Assembly (NCBI RefSeq): GCF_030272615.1
Contig: NC_081406.1
Coordinates: 217,566,997-217,630,996, forward strand
Direction: 5' to 3'
From: Cryptomeria japonica
Taxonomy: Eukaryota; Streptophyta; Pinopsida; Cupressales; Cupressaceae
DNA length: 64,000 nt
Under the pieces are notes generated by a model. That model made no database searches. It had not been told where the DNA came from and saw nothing but the letters and a program-made list of their open reading frames with translations. Below, one piece after another: positions 11,936-21,928 of this stretch. The translations under genes and the position numbers were made by a program. Position 1 is the first letter of the stretch. Each line of letters begins with the position of its first letter.

Positions 11936-14900
11936 TTAGGTATAAAACCGTTTGAGGTGCATGCTATTGATTGGATCTGCGAGCGGTTCTCCGTCTGATG
12001 TAGCCAACTGATATGCCCCGGACCCGAATACAGCAGTGACAACATATGGGCCGAGCCAGTTTGATTCAAACTTGCCTTGATGTTCTCTATTTGGTTGGTT
12101 GCGAGGATTTTCTCGAAGAACAAGATCACCTACCTCAAATGTACGAGATCTAACTCGGTGATTGTAACTTCTGCTCATGCGCTGCTGATAGGCTTTGAGG
12201 TGATTGTATGCAGCTTGTCGCTTCTCATCAAGTAACTCTAAGTCCTGAAGACGGGATACTCTGTATGCTTCATCATCGATGAGATTATGCAAGGAAACCC
12301 GTAGTGATGGTATCTTAACCTCAATAGGTAAGATAGCTTCAGCACCATAGACCAATGAATAAGGAGTTGCACCTGTAGGGGTCCGGATGCTAGTTTGATA
12401 TGCCCATAGTGCTGGATTCAGTTGAACATGCCAATCACGACTGGCATCATTGACTGTCTTCTTTAGGATTCTCAATATGTTTTTATTGGATGCTTCGGCC
12501 TGACCATTGCCTTGTGGGTAATAGGGGGTGGAAAAGCGGTGTTGGATATGAAATTTCTCACAAAGCTCATGGACATCCTGATTTTTGAAAGGAAGACCGT
12601 TATCTATGATGATGGACATGGGTACACCATACTGGCAGATGATGTAGTTGAGGATGAATGAGGCGATCTGCTTGCCGGTGACTTGAGTAAGTGGAACAGC
12701 TTTGATCCACTTTGTGAAATATTCGGTGGCGGTAATAATGAATTTATGGCCATTGGATGAAGATGGATGAATCTTACCCACAAGGTCAAGGCCCCATTGA
12801 CAAAAAGGCCATGGTGTTGTGATTGGTTGCAGTTCTTGTGCTGGTGCATGTATCAAGTCGCCGTGAACTTGACATTTCTTGCATTTTCTGACAAAGTAGT
12901 AGGAATCCTTTTCCATAAATGGCCAATAGTATCCAGCTCGCATGATCTTCTTGGCTAGTGATGGACCACTTGAGTGAGTCCCGCAAATTCCTTCATGTAC
13001 CTCTTCCAAAACCTTTGTTATCTCATCTTGTTCCAGACATCGAAGGAGAGTACCATCAAGACCGCGTCGGTATAGGGTTTCGGCAATAATGGTATATCGA
13101 GCAGTTTGGCGAATGAAGGTTTTTCGTTGGTTATTTGATTGGTTGGGAGGAAGGGTATGATCATGGAGATAGGTGTAGAACTCACCGTACCATGGGGATT
13201 CGGAACCAACAAGGCGACATATCATTTCAGATTCGGGGATATCATAAGCGGGGATCCAAAGTTGTTCTACCAAGAACTCGTAGCGTGTAGAATTCTGTGG
13301 AAGATCTAGTAGAGATGCGATGGTAGCCATAGCGTCAGCAGCTCGATTCTGATCTCTTGGTATCTGCTCAAAAGTGATAGTAGTAAATGATGTCTTTAGA
13401 GTGTCCACCATTTGCTTATATGGCATGAGTTTATCATCTTTGGTCTGATATTCATCTGTTGCTTGTCGAATGACTAGTTGGGAATCGCCATATACTTGTA
13501 GTTCTTGTAATTTCCATTGTACGGCTAACCTGAGTCCTGTGATCAAGGCCTCATACTCTGCTATGTTGTTTGTGCATGGAAATGTGAGCCTGTAAGACTT
13601 CAGGATGCTATCACCTTGAGGTGTGATAAACAGAATGCCTGCCCCCGAGCCGTGCCTAGTGTATGAACCATCAAAGTATAATTTCCATGACTGTGCTTCT
13701 ATAATCATGAATATCTCTTCATCTGGAAAATTGGAAATGAGAGGATGATCACCTATGAGAGGTGCATCGGCCAACTGATCTGCAATAACCTGACCTTTGA
13801 TAGCTTTACGGTCCACGTACTCGATGTCAAATTCACTTAGAATCATCACCCATTTGGCCAAGCGACCTGTCAATGCTGCTTTGTTGAGTAAATACTTGAG
13901 TGGATCAATATTTGCAATGAGTTGTACCTTGTGTGTTAATAGATAGTGCCGCAATTTAGTGGCTGCCAGGATTACTGCTAGGCAAGCTCGCTCAATAGGT
14001 GTGTAATTGAGTTCATAGCCAACCAGTGTGCGAGAGATGTAGTATACAGCACACTCTTTTCCTTCTGCATTATGTTGTGCCAGTAGTACACCTAATGTTG
14101 TACTTGTCGCTGAGATATAAAGTAACAATGGTCTACTTGGATCTGGTGGCATCAGCAATGGTGGATTCATGAGATAGTCTTTAAGCGTCTGAAATGCTTG
14201 CTGGCATCGAGCATCCCACTGAAAGCGGATGTTCTTGTGTAGCAGATGTGTAAATGGGTGACACTTATCAGCCAATTGTGCAATGAATCTTCGGATGGAT
14301 TGAAGCCGCCCTTGTAATGTCCTTAGCTGACTGATATTCTTTGGAGGTGGCATGTCCATGATAGCTTTTACCTTTGCTGGGTCGACCTCAATACCTTTGC
14401 TTGAGACAATGTATCCTAGAAGCTTCCCGGAGGTCACTCCAAAGACACATTTCTTTGGGTTGAGTTGAACATGATATTGTTCCAGTCTATCAAAGATTTG
14501 ATCTAAGATGTGGAGATGTCCTTCTCTGGTGAGTGATTTTGCTAGTAAGTCATCCACATAATCTTCCATCATAGTATGCATCATGTCATGGAAGATGGTG
14601 GTCATTGCTCTTTGATAGGTCGCTCCTGCATTCTTTAGACCGAAGGGCATTACATTCCAGCAATATGTGCCCCATGGACATGTGAAGGCTGTCTTATGTT
14701 GGTCCTCTGGTGCGATCCTTATTTGATTGTATCCTGAAAAGCCATCCATGAGTGAAAGCATGGCATGTCCTGCTGTCAAATCCACTATGATGTCGATATT
14801 TGGTAGGGGGAAGTCATCCTTAGGACATGCCTTATTCAGGTCTCTGAAGTCTGTACAAATGCGGATGCCCCCTTTTGGTTTGCCGACTGGCACAATGTTG

Positions 14901-17467
14901 GAGATACATTCTGCATAATCAATTGGTCTAATGAAACCAACATCCAGGAGTTTCTTGAGTTCTATTTTGACTAGCACGGCAATCTGAGGATGCATCTTAC
15001 GAAGCTTCTGCTTGACAGGTTTGGCTCCTTTTGCTACTGTGAGATGATGCATGACTAAATCAGGATCAAGCCCAGGCATGTCTGCATATGACCATGCAAA
15101 GTTGATCTGACGCTGTTGGAAGAACTCTATAAATTGAGGCTGTTCCTCTGGAGTGAGAAGAGATGCCAGATGTATGATATGAGGGTTTTCAGGAGTCCCC
15201 ACATTGTATTCTTTAGTCTCCTCAATGAGAATCGTCGATCGTTCCTGTTGTGTACTAGCAGGGAGAATGTCAAACCCTTCATCCTCAAGTGCCTCAGAGA
15301 GGTTTTCACCGTTGGATACGCTCTTTCTTTTTACTTTTGTTGGATCAAACAGTGCCACAGTGTGGTTTTCACTGGAAGATCCATGTTTTAATGTTATATT
15401 TTTGCAGCTGAAGGGTTTGGCATCCACCCCGAAGTATGCTACGCTATTAAGTTCAATGGCGAATCCAGCTTTGTGATCCCCGCTTGGTAGATTATCCCTT
15501 AATTCCAAAAATTCAATGATAGCCTCATCATTTTGGAAGAGGTCAAGACATGGGGGATTTGGTTGGTTCCATTCGATGAGTTCAGGGTGGATAATGGGCA
15601 TTACTTCATCGATTAAGTTAAGTGCGGGAGATGTATCAGTGAGGGTTAAGACAGTGTGGTGAAGGTCGTTGATGGTACTCTCCCTATCAGAATCCGGCGT
15701 AGGATGAGACGTAGGGTCTGTGGAAGATGTTTCCAGCTCAGGTACCCAAGTGGTTTTTATCTGTGCTTCTCCGTAAACAGGGATGTCTTTGCATGGCGGA
15801 GGTGGTGATGTGTCTTCCTCATCTGAAGTGTTAAGCTGTACAGAATCAAATTCCCACTCAAGTGAGTCGGTCTCTGAATCACTTTCCAGCATCTGATTGC
15901 TATACCATACTGGGATGTCGCTGGAGTTGAATACTGCAGGTGTGATTGGTTTATGTACCTTTGAGGTGATCGGTGCTGCAGGAACTGTGATGGGGTTTAA
16001 AGGTTTTGTCACTGGAAGTATCGACAGTGTTGATTTAGTGGCTTCTATTGGAACGGCTGGTGCCATAGATGCTGCTACGGGTTCCAATATAGTTGCTGCT
16101 ATGAATGATTTTATTGATGTGATGACTGCTATGGATGGGATTACTAGTTCGATTGGTGGGATTTTTGGCACTGATGACGGTTGCGGTGGGTTTGTGAGCC
16201 TCGATGGGGCAGTGACAATATTGCTTGATGGTGCTTTGATTATGAAAGGTGTCCTCTTTACAGTAGGTGGGCAAAATGGTTTGCTAGGTTTTCCTTTAAA
16301 TCTGAGTTTAGAAAGGATCTCTTTTTCAAAGCCTAGGCTTGTATTACCTTTGGGCTTGAACTCTGGCAGCAGCGATTCATGTCGTCCTTGTTTGCAGGAT
16401 CCCAAAGCACTCTGACCATCATATCCCATTCTTTGCATAATGAGGAGGCCTTTGCCATACTGTTCTGTAGGAAGTGTAACTCGCAGTATGTCAGTGGTGA
16501 TGGGATCTTTATAGATCCAGTCCGCTAGGTCCTCATCTTGTGTTTCTTCCTCTTGACTCCTTCCAAGGACGAAAGGCATCCAAGCACATGCTGGCGTGAT
16601 TAGTCGTTGCTGGAGTAACTGCTGTGGTTTACCATGTGTTTTAGGAGAAGTGGGCATTTGTCCCACACAAAAGAGTTGACTTAAGTTATATTCCCCGGGA
16701 CCTTCCTCTGCGACTTTCATTTTAAGCTTTTCTTGCTTGGGTATAGGGGTGTTCGAACTGGCAAGAGAGGTGGGACTTACATATGATGCAGAGGAAATGG
16801 CTTCCCTATTATTAGGAATAGTAATTTCTGGTTGATGGCTGATATTATGGCAAAATGCAAAGGGATTTGCATCACCCAGGATTGTGATCTCTACACCATT
16901 ATGTGGGAACTTGATACATTGATGGTAGGTAGATGGAATGGCTTGCATGGCATGTATCCAAGGTCTTCCTAATAATAGATTATATGGCAGAGGAAGGTCC
17001 AGAACCTGACAAATTATGTGTTTTACCACAGGGCCCACTCGGATTGGTAGCACCACCGCTCCTTTGGATGAATGCTCTGCATCATCATAGGCCTTGATGG
17101 TGATCTTCTTGCGAGGATCCACTGATTCTATTGCATATCCCAATGTTGTGACCAACTGTAGTGTACAAATGTTTAAGCCTGCTCCATTATCTATCAAGAC
17201 TCGCTTGATCCTGTGTTGGTTGATAAAGCCTTCAATGTGTAGTGAAGCGTTATGAGGTTGTTGGAAGGAAGAGTTGTCACTTTCAGAAAAAGTGAGACAA
17301 GGTGATGACTTTAGATTTCCAACCATGGCTTGAAATTGGTCTATGTTTAGGTTTGTAGGGACTGACGCCTCTTGGAGTGCGTGATCCAAGATTGTTTTAT
17401 GAGAGGGTGACAGACGCAAAAGCTCCAAAATGGATATAAGTGCAGGGGTTTTGTCTAATTGTTCCAC
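11936..17467 (-). CDS. pol: Ty3 Tat-type Pol polyprotein (PR-RT-RH-aRH-IN)
   Basis: An uninterrupted 1,843-residue frame. Domains in order: retropepsin with the active-site motif LIDNGAG near residues 91-97 (Asn in place of the usual Ser/Thr); a G-patch-like stretch near 338-381 (GKGLLIMQRMGYDG, then SLGFE); a Ser/Pro-rich linker to about 760; reverse transcriptase about 840-1060 with MPFGLKNAGATYQ and catalytic YVDD at 970-973; a first RNase H about 1110-1235 whose usual first Asp is absent (YISATST), which suggests an inactive tether; a second, archaeal-type RNase H about 1260-1385 with D1266, E1304, D1328 and D1378; integrase with the H1491/H1498/C1529/C1532 zinc site, core D1561, D1622 and E1658, and a C-terminal GPY motif near 1805. 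No chromodomain is seen. The Met at 17467 is simply the first after a TAG at 17501-17503. The frame is the same as that of gag, so the natural product is probably a Gag-Pol fusion. Confidence 0.95.
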   Translation of the reverse strand: MEQLDKTPALISILELLRLSPSHKTILDHALQEASVPTNLNIDQFQAMVGNLKSSPCLTFSESDNSSFQQPHNASLHIEGFINQHRIKRVLIDNGAGLNICTLQLVTTLGYAIESVDPRKKITIKAYDDAEHSSKGAVVLPIRVGPVVKHIICQVLDLPLPYNLLLGRPWIHAMQAIPSTYHQCIKFPHNGVEITILGDANPFAFCHNISHQPEITIPNNREAISSASYVSPTSLASSNTPIPKQEKLKMKVAEEGPGEYNLSQLFCVGQMPTSPKTHGKPQQLLQQRLITPACAWMPFVLGRSQEEETQDEDLADWIYKDPITTDILRVTLPTEQYGKGLLIMQRMGYDGQSALGSCKQGRHESLLPEFKPKGNTSLGFEKEILSKLRFKGKPSKPFCPPTVKRTPFIIKAPSSNIVTAPSRLTNPPQPSSVPKIPPIELVIPSIAVITSIKSFIAATILEPVAASMAPAVPIEATKSTLSILPVTKPLNPITVPAAPITSKVHKPITPAVFNSSDIPVWYSNQMLESDSETDSLEWEFDSVQLNTSDEEDTSPPPPCKDIPVYGEAQIKTTWVPELETSSTDPTSHPTPDSDRESTINDLHHTVLTLTDTSPALNLIDEVMPIIHPELIEWNQPNPPCLDLFQNDEAIIEFLELRDNLPSGDHKAGFAIELNSVAYFGVDAKPFSCKNITLKHGSSSENHTVALFDPTKVKRKSVSNGENLSEALEDEGFDILPASTQQERSTILIEETKEYNVGTPENPHIIHLASLLTPEEQPQFIEFFQQRQINFAWSYADMPGLDPDLVMHHLTVAKGAKPVKQKLRKMHPQIAVLVKIELKKLLDVGFIRPIDYAECISNIVPVGKPKGGIRICTDFRDLNKACPKDDFPLPNIDIIVDLTAGHAMLSLMDGFSGYNQIRIAPEDQHKTAFTCPWGTYCWNVMPFGLKNAGATYQRAMTTIFHDMMHTMMEDYVDDLLAKSLTREGHLHILDQIFDRLEQYHVQLNPKKCVFGVTSGKLLGYIVSSKGIEVDPAKVKAIMDMPPPKNISQLRTLQGRLQSIRRFIAQLADKCHPFTHLLHKNIRFQWDARCQQAFQTLKDYLMNPPLLMPPDPSRPLLLYISATSTTLGVLLAQHNAEGKECAVYYISRTLVGYELNYTPIERACLAVILAATKLRHYLLTHKVQLIANIDPLKYLLNKAALTGRLAKWVMILSEFDIEYVDRKAIKGQVIADQLADAPLIGDHPLISNFPDEEIFMIIEAQSWKLYFDGSYTRHGSGAGILFITPQGDSILKSYRLTFPCTNNIAEYEALITGLRLAVQWKLQELQVYGDSQLVIRQATDEYQTKDDKLMPYKQMVDTLKTSFTTITFEQIPRDQNRAADAMATIASLLDLPQNSTRYEFLVEQLWIPAYDIPESEMICRLVGSESPWYGEFYTYLHDHTLPPNQSNNQRKTFIRQTARYTIIAETLYRRGLDGTLLRCLEQDEITKVLEEVHEGICGTHSSGPSLAKKIMRAGYYWPFMEKDSYYFVRKCKKCQVHGDLIHAPAQELQPITTPWPFCQWGLDLVGKIHPSSSNGHKFIITATEYFTKWIKAVPLTQVTGKQIASFILNYIICQYGVPMSIIIDNGLPFKNQDVHELCEKFHIQHRFSTPYYPQGNGQAEASNKNILRILKKTVNDASRDWHVQLNPALWAYQTSIRTPTGATPYSLVYGAEAILPIEVKIPSLRVSLHNLIDDEAYRVSRLQDLELLDEKRQAAYNHLKAYQQRMSRSYNHRVRSRTFEVGDLVLRENPRNQPNREHQGKFESNWLGPYVVTAVFGSGAYQLATSDGEPLADPINSMHLKRFYT

Positions 17468-17662
17468 AAGATTATATTGCTTTGGGACGGAGGTGGTGCC
17501 CTATGGAGCTGCCTTGATGGTGACCTTGCCACGACGTGTAACAACATTGCAATTTGAGGTGGGATTTTTGAAGGTTATAGTTGCAATTTGTTCACTGGCA
17601 TCATACAGGTGATTTACAGTGTAGTTATATGCAGCTTGCGTATAATCAGTGGTATCAGTGCC
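17468..17662 (-). other. gag-pol linker bounded by two in-frame stops
   Basis: Gag and pol lie in the same frame. Gag stops at a TGA (17663-17665) and pol is preceded by a TAG (17501-17503). Between them are 53 open codons with protein-like composition, rich in Thr, Asn, Tyr and Val. A single ancestral Gag-Pol frame interrupted by two stops explains this best. Both stops can arise by one C-to-T change from sense codons (CGA and CAG). Confidence 0.75.
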
Positions 17663-19240
17663 TCACCGAGAAGTGGAAGGACCCCTTTGATCTTGTGATG
17701 GAAGTGGATCCTTGAACATCAGATGATCATTATTGGTTGTTTTTGGGTCATGTCCTTCAATCTCAATTTCTCCTCGATCAATGAGATCCTGAATGAGATC
17801 TTTCAATCGGTGACAATTACTTATCTTGTGTCCTCTTCCTTGATGGAACTCACAGTATTCAGTATCTCTCCACCATGCCGGTTTGACCTGAGGTTCATAG
17901 TTGGATAGCTTAGGTAGAGTGATCAAATTCTGAGAAAGGAGTTGTCGCAACACTGTTTCAATGGGTTCCCCTAAGGGAGTGTATGTGCGTTTTTGTTTTT
18001 GTGGACGAGGTCTTGGTTCATCATGAGATGTGATGCGACCTTGATTAGGAGGAACATTTGTGTTATTCTGAGGTGGAGGATTTTGTCCTGCAAACCGAAC
18101 CACATGTTGTGCATTTTGGTCAGTCCTGGCATCCACAACTCCATCATTGACGATATTCTTATTCTTGTTCCAGAAGTTCGGTTTATCGCTATTGAAGCAC
18201 GGGCGAGGAGCATCTTTTGGTTCATTAAATATTTTGATGAGTCCTTTTTGGATGAGTGCCCTTTCACATTTTATACCCTTGGTGATCATATCGTTAAAAG
18301 AATCTGTATCTTTGACATCCAGGTGAAATTCCATTTCTTCGTTTAAGTTGGAAATGAAAATTTCCACTAGTTCTCGTTCAGGTAACTGAAGAGAACGTCT
18401 GCTAGACATTTGGCGCCATCGTTGCAGGAATACTGAGAATAATTCACCTGGATTTTGTTTGGTGTTGCATAGATCAGCCATGGTGATGTCACGTTCAATG
18501 TTATAAGAGTAATGAGATAGGAACTTCTGGATGAGTTCCTCAAATGTTCTAATGCCACCTGGTAGTCGGGAAAACCATGATGTGGTGGTTCCTCCCAAGC
18601 TTTGGGGAAAAAGGCGCATTAGGTATGTGTCCTCATAAGCCACTTCAAGACAAGCGGAATGAAATTCTCGGACATGATCACGGGGATCCCCCTTTCCTCT
18701 ATATTTTTCAAATTTGGGTGTTTCGAACCCGCGTGGAAAGGGTGGCATATAAAGATTCCTATCAAAAGGATAGGGACAGATGTCGTTAAGTGAGAATTGA
18801 TTGGTCTTAACACCACTATGAAGTTGTTGGGCGAGATTCTCGACTTGTTGCTGCAACATCTCTATTTCATTTGGAGGAGGAGGTGGTGGGTTACCTCGAG
18901 GAATGTTATATCTGATGTGATTTCTACCCCTTTCCTCCTCATGGCGACTTTGTCTTTCTGATGCTTGTCTTAATTGGGCAAGATCAAAGTCCGAGGGGAG
19001 TTTGGCTCCTTCTTGAGCGAGTTTTAAGAAGTGAGCATCCGCATTGCTCCTTAATATTTCATCAAATAATTTGTTGAAGTGAGGGTTATGCTGAGCCCTT
19101 TCGATTGTTGAAGGAGTGGGAGTACTTGGGTTTTCATCAGTTACAGTTCCTCCAAGCGCTTCTTGAAATTCATTGAGGTTGTCTTCTTCTTCCTCAATTT
19201 CTATTTCTCGTTGCCTTGATCGCGATCGGGTTTGAGCCAT
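17663..19240 (-). CDS. gag: Ty3 Gag polyprotein
   Basis: Structural protein of the virus-like particle, 525 residues, starting at an ATG (19238-19240) with a basic then acidic N-terminus (MAQTRSRSRQREIEIEEEE). The retrotransposon gag core lies at about residues 180-320 (including YEDTYLMRLFPQSL, TTSWFSRLPGG, RWRQMSSRRS). A single zinc-knuckle-like motif of the C-X2-H-X4-H-X4-C type (CEFHQGRGHKISNC) lies near the C-terminus at about residue 460 and would bind the genomic RNA. A poly-Pro run follows the N-terminal region. The 5' leader ends immediately upstream; pol follows in the same frame beyond two stops. Confidence 0.92.
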   Translation of the reverse strand: MAQTRSRSRQREIEIEEEEDNLNEFQEALGGTVTDENPSTPTPSTIERAQHNPHFNKLFDEILRSNADAHFLKLAQEGAKLPSDFDLAQLRQASERQSRHEEERGRNHIRYNIPRGNPPPPPPNEIEMLQQQVENLAQQLHSGVKTNQFSLNDICPYPFDRNLYMPPFPRGFETPKFEKYRGKGDPRDHVREFHSACLEVAYEDTYLMRLFPQSLGGTTTSWFSRLPGGIRTFEELIQKFLSHYSYNIERDITMADLCNTKQNPGELFSVFLQRWRQMSSRRSLQLPERELVEIFISNLNEEMEFHLDVKDTDSFNDMITKGIKCERALIQKGLIKIFNEPKDAPRPCFNSDKPNFWNKNKNIVNDGVVDARTDQNAQHVVRFAGQNPPPQNNTNVPPNQGRITSHDEPRPRPQKQKRTYTPLGEPIETVLRQLLSQNLITLPKLSNYEPQVKPAWWRDTEYCEFHQGRGHKISNCHRLKDLIQDLIDRGEIEIEGHDPKTTNNDHLMFKDPLPSQDQRGPSTSR

Positions 19241-21908
19241 TTTGTTTGTAAGTTTGTGTTGAAGTTGATTGAAGATGATGATGAGTTATTGATGAAAGAT
19301 TGATGATTGGTGATTTGTATTGTATGGGGATCTCTAGCACTTTAAGGTAGATGTAATCGAAATTCCTTCTTTGAATTGCTTGTTTGTTTTGAGGAGTTTG
19401 GATGTGATAAGGTGTAGAGAAATCTGAGATGTGTTACAGATTTTGACTACCTAGCAATGAGAGGATTCACTCATGAACTAGTTTTAACCTGTGTAGATGT
19501 GTCTCTTAGGATGAGCTTATCCTAGATGTAGAAACAATCTAAAAGTGATGTGATGTGTTTGATTTCAAGCAATATCTAAAAGAGAACTTGGGACAAGAAC
19601 CTCTTAATGTTTTGAGAGTTTTGGGATGAATTGATGATGGAAAAATGATGTATGAATGAGATGATGGATGTTTTGTTTTCAACTTCAATAAAAACTTTGT
19701 GTTACAAATGGAACAAACTCTACTTCTTCCCTTTCAGGCGTTGGTGGCACTTCTCGAGCTGTGTTGTAGGTGATACAGATGTTTGGGAAGAAGTTGGGAT
19801 TAATCTTTCCTCCTTGATTTTTGTGATAACTTAGAGCTCTATATTGCATAAAAGCTCTGCGGTTCAATGATTCGGAATCGAATTCGTTTGTTTTACCTTG
19901 AAGATAGAGACGCATGCGATGTAGAAAGACTCTATGTGAGACAAAGATTTGTCTATTGAGATAGAAGAATTTCCTCCTTTTGATCAAAGCCTTTGAGCTT
20001 AATGGTCTCCTTCTTAAGTTGATATTCTGATGACACTTCTTCTTTCGCAAGATGTGAAGAATGGTCATAAAATTTGACTCTTTGTTGTTTGTACTTTGTT
20101 TTTGATGTGTTTGGTTGTTTTTGAGAAATGTTGGATGAGTACTTTGTTTTTGAAAGTGATTTGCTGATTTTTCTTTGACAAGAAAACAAAGCAAGCACAC
20201 AAACACAAAAATGTTGCCCCCAAAGGCACAAATGAGTATGGGTCTAGATCAACCCAATCTTTGGACTTGTATATGACCCTTCCTTTAGATTTATTTTAAA
20301 GTGTATTTCCAAAGCCTGAAGTCGGCTCAATTTGCACTAGGTCTGTAAAACGAACACACTTCAAACACTTTTTATCCCTAAGGTCAAATGGCCAGTTGTG
20401 ATAAATTTAGCCCACATCTTGATATTTCTTCGACTTTGGTACTACATACCTTATGAATCCCGCCGTGGTAGGTAAGGATGTGATATACTAAGTCTTGCAC
20501 GAGCATAACAAATAGATGATCCCTATGATGGGGGAGTCACCACTTTTATCAAGCCACAAGTGACTTTTCAAAAAGCTATGTTTCTACTCAAGGAAATATG
20601 TATGGTGAGTATCTTGGGAGCAAAACCATCTATGCTCTTGCACTAAATTATATCTCAAATATCCTCAATCAATAGAACGGGTGGGCTACTACTTAAAGGT
20701 GTTTAGTCATGTTCGATATTTTTGGACATAAGTTCATTCTGCAGTGACTCACTTAAGAGCCTTGTAACTGGTGGTGGGGCCCATTTGTCCTTTCGGCCAG
20801 TTACACTGTAGGAACAGCTATACCCAAGGCTACAGCTTTCACTCTCACCTGATTTCTATAGCGGCTCGAAGGATTTACCGCTCGAGGTCGTTCCCAAGAG
20901 TATCGATCCCTTGGCAGGCCTCTCTTAAAAAGATAAAATTTGAGCGTTACTAACACTTTTCTCTTGCACCTAGGACCACGAGAGCCAAGGGAGAGGATAG
21001 TGTGTGTTAGAGGTAGGACCACTCGACCAACTCTTTTGCACAAGTGTGCCAAACACAAAATTCACTTGTTCCTTTTAATTTGTCATCGCAATGATTTTCT
21101 ATCTATTTGGAGATGTTGCTCCAACAATCATGGTGTTCTTTTTAATTTTCAAAGGCAATTGTTGGAGTAAACTAGAATTTGAAAATCCTGGTCAACTTAA
21201 TGAAAAACATGTTTGCATGAAGTAAAATTGCTTTAAAAATGAGACAAGTTGATTGTGAATTTTATTTGCACCAAAAATGGAAGTGTGGATTGTAAGTTTT
21301 ATCTTGATGCAAGAAATAAAATTTGCCTTGTTGATTTTAAGCACCAAAAGAATTTGTTCCTAACTTTGCAAAAAAAAATTTGCGTGTTTGTTTTTGTGAT
21401 TCTTTTTAACTTTGAACAAGTGTGATTCTTTTTTAGAGCTCCAAACGAAAGATATGGTTCTTTTTAAAACTCCAAATGAAAGTGTAGTTGATTTTAACCC
21501 AAAAGGAAAATGAATTTATTTTATCCTAACTTGAAAGACAAAGTTAGCAATATGAACAAATTTATTTCCTAAGCTAAAATTGCTAAAAATAATTCTATTG
21601 TAGGGGTTAGTTAAAACCTGCACAAAAGATAATTAGTTAGAAAAAACTGCATGTTTTGGTGGGCTTCTACAAGCCTAAAATTTTTGGTTTTCGGTTACAA
21701 GGAATTTTCTTACAACTCTTTGTTACAATAGCTCTACTTTGTGTGAAAACAGAAGTGTTATTTAACATGAAAGAGCAACATTATAGACAATAGCGTTAAA
21801 GTATCAATTTGCGAAGGTGCTAAATTGAGAAGAAAAATGCAAGAGAATGACCTGTGTGTCAATTAAAACATTCAAAAGTTAGTAGTCTTCAAAATGATTG
21901 CTCTTTGA
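19241..21908 (-). other. 5' leader of the Tat-type element
   Basis: About 2.7 kb without a supported gene. Minus-strand frames such as 19685-20206 (173 codons) lack known domains and lie upstream of gag; long leaders with small unexplained frames are common in this lineage. The segment probably holds packaging signals, but none can be pointed to. Confidence 0.6.
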
Positions 21909-21926
21909 TTCACGTCGGGTTCACCA
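21909..21926 (-). promoter_or_regulatory. primer-binding site (PBS)
   Basis: Read on the minus strand, TGGTGAACCCGACGTGAA begins two bases after the 5' LTR. The TGG pairs with the CCA end of a tRNA. I do not assign the tRNA. Confidence 0.75.
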
Positions 21927-21928
21927 AA

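Noticed and set aside
15897-16415. 172-codon plus-strand frame
   Set aside because: It lies antisense to the Pro/Ser/Thr/Ile-rich linker of Pol and only mirrors its composition.
19685-20206. 173-codon minus-strand frame upstream of gag
   Set aside because: No domain, low-complexity Lys/Asn/Gln stretches, and it sits in an element leader; not enough to call a gene.
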